Part shown: positions 56,412-64,000 of the stretch, piece by piece
Position numbering within the stretch: the first letter of the stretch is position 1
Layout of the letters: each line of letters opens with the position of its first letter
Assembly: GCA_020726505.1 (NCBI GenBank)
Contig: JAHLEZ010000009.1
Location: 2,232,001 to 2,296,000, forward strand
DNA length: 64,000 nt
Direction of reading: 5' to 3'
From: Leptodontidium sp. MPI-SDFR-AT-0119
Lineage: Eukaryota; Ascomycota; Leotiomycetes; Helotiales; Leptodontidiaceae
The notes under the pieces: generated by a model
Database searches by the model: none
The model's input: the letters and a program-made list of their open reading frames with translations, nothing else
What the model was told of the DNA's origin: nothing
Made by a program: the position numbers and the translations under genes

Positions 56412-57705
56412 CGGAAGGGGGTCTCAGGTGGGTCTCGCCCACCCCTGTAAGGCGGTGAGGCTCATAGAATCTGGGAGAAACACCAGTCCTCAACACCAAG
56501 TTCATGCCTCTCTCACTCAATTTTCTACTGATTAAACATCAACACAATGCCTTGGACTCATGAGACTCCTACTCGTGTGCGTTTTAAGACTTTACTTGAT
56601 GAGGGCTATTCCGTTCGTGGAGCTGCTCGCAAACTTAACATTCCACGCTCCTCAGCACGATATTTCATTAATAAACCAGATCGGCAAGCAAAACCTCTAG
56701 GCGCAGCTCCAATTATATTAAACGAGAAAGTTCAAGAGATTATTGCTTGGTTTACAGGCCATTACAATCGACGAATCTTTACTCTACGAGAAATCCGCGA
56801 GCAATTCAAGCTAGATTGCTGTGATAATACACTTCTAGCAGCCTTTGCACGACACGGCTATCACTACCACTCTCCCGATTGCAAGCCTTTTCTATTAAAA
56901 GAGAACAAACTTAAGCGTTGGTCCTTTTCTATTGCTAATTGGGATAGAAAGCCAAGCTATTGGAGAAGAGGAAGATTCACCGACGAGACGATTACACGAA
57001 TAGACCTATTACGGAGGCGTAAGCTTCTACGAAAGCGCGGTGAACGGAAGAGACTAGATTGTATTTAATTCACATTCTACTCTAGCCATAAGTTAGTTGT
57101 GGCGTGGGCTGCAATTAGGTACAACTTTAAGTCTGCCTTATATTTTGTCTTATACGAGGGGGAGGGAAAGGGATTTACGCAGAAGAAATACGCAGAACAG
57201 ATCTTAAAGGGGCCGTTGAAGGAGATATTTACGCAGCGAGGAGACTTCTTTTGCGTGGAAGATAATAGTAAGGTTCATGGGAAAGTAGATACACCTGGAA
57301 ATCATGGCCTTTACAATGCCGTGCGTCTAGAGTGTCATATCTACTCAATTGACTGGCCTCCTTGTTCTCTTGATCTCAATCCAATTGAGAATATCTGGAG
57401 GGTTCTTAAGCAAAGGCTACGCAATAGGAATCCTCACGGGGGTTGGAAGTTAGAAGACTTGAAGGCAGCAATGCTAGATATCTGGGAGAAGGAGATCTCT
57501 GTTGAGATGATTAATAGATTTGTGGATTCAATACCACAAAGGCTAGAAAAAGTTAGAGTAAGGAAAGGGGGACCTTCTGGTTATTAATGTAAATAGGGTC
57601 TAATGGTATATCCTCAGTTCTAGAGTATGGAGATCTATTCCTTATTCGTCATGGAATCTGGCAGAAACAGGGGGGTGGGCGAGACCCACCTGAGACCCCC
57701 TTCCG
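56412..57705 (+). mobile_element. Tc1/mariner-like DNA transposon with intact ends
   Basis: 1294 bp, bounded by TA duplications at 56410-56411 and 57706-57707. Inverted repeats of about 40 bp begin CGGAAGGGGGTCTCAGGTGG and end near CACCCCTGT; the right copy has two extra bases in a C run. One transposase gene lies inside. The MITE at 18282 shares these ends. Confidence 0.95.
56547..57587 (+). pseudogene. Tc1/mariner-like transposase with a single nonsense codon
   Basis: 347 codons in one frame, cut only by TAA at 57066-57068. N-terminal HTH (VRFKTLLDEGYSVRGAARKL, NIPRSSARYFINKPDR), a second DNA-binding region, then the catalytic triad: Asp in GRFTDETITRI, Asp in FFCVEDNSKVHG and Glu in CSLDLNPIENIWRVLKQRL. 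Gln is expected at the stop (DCI-stop-FTFYSSHKLVVAWAA), so one CAA-to-TAA change, in the CpA context RIP prefers, inactivates an otherwise complete enzyme. It would cut and paste the element and its MITE relatives at TA sites. Confidence 0.92.
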
Positions 57706-57978
57706 TACATCTAATGATGCCAGGCACATGCGGGCGAACGAATCCGAGCCGAAGTGACTTGGCAAAGCAGGTCAGCACAGCCTTATTCCAAATCCGCTCT
57801 TTCTCATCTTGTCGTTTTGTAATTTCTCCTTGTCAAGTATTCATAAGGGGTTGGTTTATACGCTTGCGCTACTCTGCTTTCGTTCACAAGTTCGTGCGCG
57901 GCTGTAAGTTCGTGCGTATAATTTATACGGGCTTCGCCTTCTTCTTTAATATCGCAAAGGCTTTAGGCTGTGGAAAGC

Positions 57979-60019
57979 ATGCCGATCTATATGTGTCTCC
58001 AAGATCTGAAAGTTGACGCCGTGGACATCATTATTGTTGGTGGTAAAGTTCGCGAATCACTACTCAGAAATGAAGTGTTACTAAGTCAAAGCAAGGTGGA
58101 ACATCAGGCTGTATCATAGCCGGACGGATCTCCCAGGCAAAGCCAAACCTCTCGATACTCGTAGTAGAAGGCGGAGGCGATAACCGCGAGAACTTAGCAG
58201 TCCGTCATCCGATCATGTGCTCCACTCACCTGAAAGGAGATGGCCCAGCAATGTCTAGCTATCGATCGATGTCGACAGAACACGTCTGTCGGAGAGAGCA
58301 TGTGGTGAAAACAGCATCGATACTAGGAGGTGGCTCTTCGGTCAATTTCTGCATGTAAGTCCTTGCGATGTTTTCAGGTCTCGTGCCGTAAGAACAACTA
58401 CTTATCACATACAGTTACACTCGACCATCAGCTATGGATTTTGACGATTTTGAAGAAGAGGGTTGGGCCTTCCAAGAAGTACTGCCTTTCATGAAGAGGG
58501 TAACCTGCTCTTTGACCCCATATATGTGCCGTTCTCTAATAGATATAGTTTGAACATTTCCACGGCCATGGCAATTCTGCCGTACATGGCTTGAACGGCC
58601 CAATACAAATCTCAGATGGCGGGTTTCGCTCCCATCGAGTCGAGGAAATGGCTTTGAAATGTGCAAGAGAAACCAACCACCTTGAAATTTTCGATGCTCA
58701 AGATCCCACAGCGTCGCCAGCGATTGGAGTGTCCAGCTGGCAAAGATATGTGTCCCGGGATGGGGTCCGGCAGGATACAGCCCATGGATATCTTCAACCT
58801 CTACTTGAGAATGACGACCATCCGAATCTGCACGTTTTGCTGAACACCCAATGCGTGAGAATTGTCTTTGACGACAATAAACACGCTATCGGTATTGAAT
58901 GCTCTGGATCTAGTGTCATTGCTGAGAAGCTTGCATCAAAGCTTGTTGTTCTTGCTGCTGGGACATTTGGCAGCCCACAGATCCTCAAAAGTTCGGGAAT
59001 AGGCTCTGCATCTCTGTTGAAGCCTTTGGGCATACCAATCATCTGCGACTCGAGCCAAGTCGGTGAGAATTACCAAGTGTGTCTTTCAATATCCTTCTCC
59101 GTGAGAACATTGGTTGAGATTGACAGCTTTCATCTTAGGATCATCCTTTGATTTCAGCCTCATATAAGACTTCTCTACTTCCAGGAGAGACCCTTGATCG
59201 TGCCCTTCGATCCGAAGATGCTCTATCTCGAGCCATGGCTAGCCAAGACTCTATCACCGGTTGGAATGGAGTTGATGTTTGTTTCAAACTGCGTCCTAGC
59301 CCGCCGAAATTATTTCTATGAGCCCAGCTTTCCAAGCCGCTTGGTCGAGAGATTACGAGAATTCGCCAGACCGGCCGATGGTCATGCTTGCCCTCGTATC
59401 CAGGTAACGGACTCTGCAAGCCTATTTTGGGAAGCAATTTGTTGATTAAAATTCAAACAGCTTCAACGGAAACCGAAGCTTGGTACCTGTGGGTCAGTAC
59501 TTGAGTGCAGTTTCCTGGGTAGCGTATCCGTACTCACGAGGGAGCATTCACATCACTTCCGCACTGCGCGATGAACCGCCGAAGTCCAACAGTGGACTCC
59601 TATCTGATACAGAACAGCTCGATCTTGAAATGCTCGTATGGGCCTACAGAAAGGGACATGAAATCATCTCATCCCTTCCAGTCTACGAGGGACCGGCAGA
59701 CATCGAAGGCAAAGCCAGCTGCGGACATCCTGCGAATGTGTTCTTAGAAGTCGGATCGTTGACTTTGGATGATAGTGCTATCGAGCAATTCGTACGAGAG
59801 ACAGCTGATAGTGCTTACCATTCTCTTGGAACTTGTCGGCTGGGAAGTAGACTGTCCAGCGGCGTCGTTGATCAGCAACTGAAAGTTCATGGAGTCACGG
59901 GATTGCGGTGTGCCGATATGAGTATCTGTCCCAACAATCTCTGCTCGAATACGGCGAGCGTTGCGATGACGATTGGAGAGAAAGCAGCTTCGATGATTCT
60001 GGACGATCTCTCACTTTGA
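57979..60019 (+). pseudogene. GMC-family FAD-dependent oxidoreductase with one frameshift
   Basis: Six exons: 57979-58042, 58096-58354, 58415-58499, 58549-59076, 59139-59403 and 59461-60019, introns 49-62 bp, GT-AG. The FAD-binding Rossmann motif is IIIVGGGTSGCIIAGRIS (split by intron 1). GGGSSVNFCIYTRPSAMDFD, DGVRQDTAHGYLQPLL and LVVLAAGTFGSPQILKSSGI are GMC signatures. The active-site His lies in YHSLGTC, and the C-terminus VHGVTGLRCADMSI leads to SNTASVAMTIGEKAA. Near 59303 one base is missing (CFKLRPSP in one frame, AEIISMSPAF in the next). Exons sum to 1760, one short of 1761 (586 residues). The class oxidises alcohols or sugars; the substrate is unknown. There is no signal peptide, so it is probably cytosolic or peroxisomal. 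Confidence 0.85.
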
Positions 60020-60379
60020 AATGGTATCGAGCATGACTGCCTCGATCATTCCCTTTTTCATTGCAGCGTATGTCGACGTGTATTGTTTAGTACTTGTGGG
60101 TTGGATGCAGAATCTTTAAAGGCGTTGAACCATTTCATCATTCGTCTAACTATCCTATGATCAAAAATCCAAACAGGTATCGCGATCACATCACCTCGAA
60201 GATGATAGGCTTGACACCCTATTCTGCTTCTACAGTACTCACAACAAAATCCCACCCAAAGAACGAACGCCTTGGACACCTCCCGCTAATTTCTATCATG
60301 ATATACCCTTTCAGAACTAGCAATCCTACACCGTCTCATATCTTTCCGGCAATGTCGAGAAAGAGTTCGACCCCATCGA
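60020..60379. other. Intergenic region
   Basis: 3' flanks of two convergent genes. Nothing else is seen. Confidence 0.45.
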
Positions 60380-60892
60380 TCAATCTTCTTCCACACTCAA
60401 CATCCTCGGATACCCACCCCAACTCGTCGCCAGTCCATCATCATCAAATTGTGCCCCGATGTGACTACAAAGCGTCATATCCACTCCACTCCTCCCCTCC
60501 ATCATCCGACCAGGTAAATGCCTCGATCTTTGATGATAGGACGCCGAAAACGCCTCGAGTTTCCACGCCATGTTTCTTTCGCGATCCGAAACAGTCTGCT
60601 TCTTCGTCGAGGTGGCTGCTTGTACAGGACACCAGAAGCTGTCGCCGTTCTTAGTGCTCGTGGTGAGGTCGAGTTGAGATTTATGTTTGGGGCGTTTGGT
60701 GGAGGAGCTGGGTGCTACTAAGCCCCCTCGTGTACCATGAGGATGAGGATGATGGTTATGATGGGATTTTCGATGATGAGTGGGCGTTGTGTGGGAGGAT
60801 GTTTTACTTTGCGAGGTTTGGGCTGATGATGAGGGTGTTTCGTGGCGAAGGGTGGTGGTGCTATTGGAGGTAGTGCTCGAATTCTGCACTGA
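60380..60892 (-). CDS. Ser/Thr/His-rich hypothetical protein
   Basis: An open frame whose better start is MSVQNSSTTSNSTTTLRHET near 60892; an upstream in-frame ATG at 61006 adds a Thr-Pro-rich lead. The first half is low complexity (Ser, Thr, His, including HHRKSHHNHHPHPHG). The second half looks globular and conserved: DSFWCPVQAATSTKKQ, NMAWKLEAFSASYHQRSRHL, PGRMMEGRSGVDMTLCS. No family is recognised. A likely nuclear or cytosolic disordered protein, moderately supported by the ordered C-terminal half. Confidence 0.55.
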   Translation of the reverse strand, partial: SVQNSSTTSNSTTTLRHETPSSSAQTSQSKTSSHTTPTHHRKSHHNHHPHPHGTRGGLVAPSSSTKRPKHKSQLDLTTSTKNGDSFWCPVQAATSTKKQTVSDRERNMAWKLEAFSASYHQRSRHLPGRMMEGRSGVDMTLCSHIGAQFDDDGLATSWGGYPRMLSVEED

Positions 60893-61195
60893 CATAATTG
60901 TTGCTCCGTGATAGAGCCTAGTTGAAGTTGGAGTTGGAGTTGGAGTTGGATTTGTATTGTTGCTAATGGGCGAAAGGATAGGATAAAGTGGTCTCAACGG
61001 ATTCAAGATTCAAAGCTGGGTGTTGGGTGTTGTGCTAAGACTCAAACTGAGCTAAGCTAAGTGAACTGATCTTTCCTATTGTAGAGTTATTGTACTCAAA
61101 GACAATGAATAGGAATATACTAGTCCATATCTTCATCAAGTGAAGGGGGAGACAGCTCCGATATATACTTATTCCTCACAGTGAGGGAAACCATC

Positions 61196-61196
<1 letters not shown>

Positions 61197-61232
<36 letters not shown>
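61197..61232 (-). repeat. (TAA)n tract, probable 3' tail of the LINE
   Basis: Twelve ATT units on the plus strand, i.e. AAT/TAA repeats on the LINE's coding strand, about 195 bp after its stop codon. Several non-LTR elements end in short tandem repeats of this kind rather than poly(A). Confidence 0.75.
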
Positions 61233-61233
<1 letters not shown>

Positions 61234-61426
61234 CTTTTTACATGCTATGTGAGTCTATGACTATGCAGCATGGCGGGATTTCTCCCTAGCTGTTTGAGCT
61301 GATTCTAATACAAAAGAAAGCTGTGATACAGGGTTGGGGGCTCTGTCTGATGTGTTCTAAGCGCTGGTGAGGGTCTTGCCCTATTTGTACAAAAGAAAGG
61401 TGTTTTAACAGTCTCTAGTCATGTGA

Positions 61427-64000
61427 CTAGTCGCCATCCTCCTCCTCCTCCTCCTCCTCCTCCTCCTCCTCCTCCTCCTCCTCCTCCTCCTCCTCCTCTA
61501 CTTCTTCCCCCCTCCCCAGGTGCCACGCTCTCGTGGCTACCTTCGTGGTCTTTAGGAATTCAACTGTGGCAGCGATTCCTTTCGTTGTATGCATGAGAAT
61601 TCGTTGAGAGAGGGGCGTTTTGAGCCGTAAGGTGTCTCTTACGTACTTCCTGGCTAGACCCGTTTCTGGGCAGCTGAGTAGTAGGTGTTCAGCAGTCTCT
61701 TTCGCACCGCATCTGCACCTGTCGTTGGACGCATGGCCGAGCTTGTGGAGGTATGATTTGATGTAGCCGTGGCCGATTTTGAGCTGGTAGAAGGCGCTGG
61801 CAATCTCTCGCGGAGTACCGGGGGTTATTCTGAGCTTGCCTGATATGCTCCATGGGAAGATCTTGCGGTAGGAGTGTGAGTTGTTGTACAAAAGGCTACT
61901 TCTGCGGTCCGTAGCTATGGCTTGCTTCCATTCCGTTGATCTCATGCCTTTGATTTTCATCCCCAGCATGGCGAAGCTCGTGTCGTGTGAGTTTGGATGT
62001 TGGGAGGTGGCTAGCTTTGCCAGTTCGTCAGCTTTGTCGTTGCCGTTGATGTCTGCATGGCCTGGAACCCATTTCAGGTTGATTTTTGCGCCTTTTGCTG
62101 TCGCTTGTTTTGCTGCGCTAATAGCTCTGATTTGGCAGCTCTGGCCGGGGTTGTCGGACGGTGTTTTGAGCCGCCAGAGGCCGGCTTGGTTGTCTGAGTA
62201 TATGTTGAAAGTGAGGCCTGGTTTGGCAGTTCTGTTTGCGTATTCAACGGCTTGCGTGACGCCTTCGAGCTCTCCGTTGTAAACCAGTTGATCTTTGCCT
62301 AGGTTGTGGGTTTTTTGATGTTGAATAAGTGTAGAAGGAGGTACGAGTACGACCAGTCCGACACCTATTCCAGTAGTTGTTCTCTCGGTAGTCTGTGAAG
62401 CGTCGGTATATACAAATATATCCTTTGCGGGGTTGTTCAGGGTACGTTCCTCATGTACTTTGGCCTCTTCTTCCTTTGGGAGCTTGCTGATCTCTACGTT
62501 AAAGTAGGTTTGCCGCTTCCACGGAGGGAAGTGATGGTGGGAGAGTTTTTCCAAAGAGTTATTGTCGTACAGGTGCCGTATGGAATCATAGATGCGCTTA
62601 AGTTGTAAGGGCGCTTTTGTTTTCTCTCTAGGAGGGGGCTCTACCGGCGCTACAATCGCTTGTGTAGCTTTGTTGATTGGGTGGTCAGGTGACAGTTTGA
62701 GCATACGAAAGGCGTACATTCTGTTGCTATGGTTTAAGCGGATTTTGGGAGGTGGGGTAGCTGCTTCTACTTCCATTGGTAGTATTGGTGCTGTACGAAA
62801 CACTCCTAGGATTTTCCTGATCGCCATGTTCTGCAGGCTTTGTAAGAGCTTGATGAATTGTTGTTGACCTCTCCACCAGATCACGGATCCGTAGTCTGCA
62901 ATACTCGTAACGCATGCTGTATATAGTTGTCTCAGAGCGAAGGGAGTTAGGCCTTTGCCTATGTTAGCTAGTCTGGCCATCCTGTGGAATGCTCCTCTGG
63001 CTTTTGCTACTTTTGTTGCTACGTGGTGTTTAAAGGAGAGCGACGGGTCGAAGTATATGCCTAGCCATTTAACAGAGCTTTTGGGCATGATTGTCTCATT
63101 GTTTGGGAGCTTAATGGAAGCTGAGAGGGCGTCATGTGATGTGTTCCAGTGCAAGAGCTCTGTTTTTGCGAGGTCGAATGCGATTTGGTTGTGTTCAGCA
63201 AGTTGGAAGATCTTCCTTGCTTCTTGTTCTAGTCGCCTGACGTTCTTTTTGATTGATGGAGAGGCTGTAGTGATTGAGACGTCGTCTACGTACGAGATCC
63301 ACGTGACGCCTGTGGATTTGAATAAGTCTCTGATATAGATCAAGAATAGGATTGGAGAGACAGGGCTTCCTTGCGGGACCCCTGATTTAATGGCCGCGAA
63401 GCTTTGGATTTGTCCGTCAAAGGCTAGTCTCAGTTGTCTGTCGATTAAGAAAGATGCAATCCAGGCGATTATGTAGAGAGGGAAGTCTAGCTCTTGTAAG
63501 ATGCGGTATAGTCTGTGTCTTGCCACGTGGTCGTATGCCCCCTTTACGTCCATGAAGAGAGTAGACGACTTCCACCCTGTCTTTTTGTTCCGTTCGACCT
63601 CGTTGGTCAACAAGAGAGCAGCGTCGATTGCTGATTTTTTGAGTCTTCCACCCATTTGAGACTTGTGTAAGAGGTTCGTTGTTTCTGCCCAATAGCTCAG
63701 TCTGTGCGCTATGATTCGTTCGGCTACTTTTCCAAGGCAGTTAAGTAGCGTTATGATTCGGTATGATTTGGGAATTGCGTAGTCCTCTTTGTTTGGCTTC
63801 TGGAGGATAGCTCCGGTTGCTTGTTTCCAGCTCTTTGGATGGTATCCGAGGTTAATAAGGACAGAGTATACGTTATAGAATGTGTCTGGGATAGCTTCGT
63901 AGGCGTGTGTGATAATATCCTGGGTAATGCCGTCCGGTCCTGGTGATTTGGATTTGACTTTAGCTGAACATACAGTCTTGAGCTCTTCTACAGTAAGTCT
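61427..64000 (-). mobile_element. LINE ORF2: reverse transcriptase and RNase H, open past right edge
   Basis: 857 codons without a stop, entering from beyond 64000. RT blocks in order: KSKSPGPDGITQDII, SYRIITLLNCLGKVAERIIA, LFMDVKGAYDHVARHRL, SGVPQGSPVSPILFLIYI and the catalytic WISYVDDVSI. The RNase H domain follows (FVYTDAS, NGELEGVTQAVEYA, IYSDNQAG, VPGHADINGNDKADELA, the full D-E-D-D set), then a zinc-knuckle-like CRCGAKETAEHLLLSC. The architecture RT-RNase H-CCHC is that of Tad1/I-type fungal LINEs. The C-terminus is a run of about 20 Glu from a CCT microsatellite. There are no stops or frameshifts and composition is normal, so this copy is young or has escaped RIP. The endonuclease and 5' end lie outside the window. 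Confidence 0.93.
61438..61498. repeat. (CCT)n microsatellite inside the LINE reading frame
   Basis: About 20 CCT units, translated on the minus strand as a run of Glu ending EEDGD-stop. Confidence 0.95.

Noticed and set aside
57627..58016. 129-codon open frame after the Tc1 element
   Set aside because: It spans the transposon's right inverted repeat and part of the GMC first exon in another frame; not a gene.

Overview
The window looks like nuclear DNA of a filamentous ascomycete (Pezizomycotina). Genes carry many short (43-84 bp) GT-AG introns with fungal branch sites. The proteins include HET-domain, NACHT/WD40, DUF3435, FunK1 and fungal SRPK-like families, and long AT-rich blocks show C-to-T / G-to-A decay of repeats (repeat-induced point mutation, RIP). 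The gene families suggest Leotiomycetes, but that is an inference. No bacterial operons, CRISPR arrays, rRNA or tRNA genes were recognised.

Layout. 1-6.6 kb is a RIP-destroyed block: a NACHT/DUF7791-type NLR relic running off the left edge, then a DUF3435 tyrosine-recombinase-family relic with an unmutated 5' end, then a broken Tc1/mariner copy. 7.1-18 kb is gene-like, moderate-GC DNA: an SRPK-like kinase pseudogene, a HET gene convergent with a 980-residue Fe(II)/2OG dioxygenase gene, a membrane protein with one nonsense codon, and a small hypothetical gene. 18-24.4 kb holds a MITE, a decayed gene, a second and much less mutated fragment of the left-edge NLR joined to a truncated Myb/SANT-like gene, a ricin-type lectin membrane protein and a broken HET gene. 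25.5-28.9 kb is an apparently intact HET-[NLR C-terminal half]-WD40 chimera without a visible NACHT P-loop. 29.6-41.7 kb is mostly pseudogenes and nested transposons: an APH-fold phosphotransferase relic, a DUF7708-like/ankyrin gene broken by a hAT MITE, a Tc1 transposase gene split by a small LTR element, and a UCH-type deubiquitinase relic. 41.7-53.5 kb is a RIP block containing a complete Ty3/gypsy relic (equal 428-bp LTRs, 5-bp target duplication) and a FunK1 kinase relic. 54.5-64 kb returns to gene-like DNA: a frameshifted hypothetical gene, a Tc1 element with intact ends, a GMC oxidoreductase with one frameshift, a Ser/Thr-rich protein, and a LINE (RT + RNase H) that continues past the right edge.

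Taken together this is an accessory, transposon-rich region dense in fungal non-self-recognition families (three HET genes, two NLR loci, one DUF7708-like/ankyrin gene), most of them broken by RIP-type nonsense changes, single-base frameshifts or insertions. Splice models were built by eye from frame closure and GT-AG sites. Where exon lengths sum to a multiple of three (or miss by exactly the one base of an inferred frameshift), this is stated as support.
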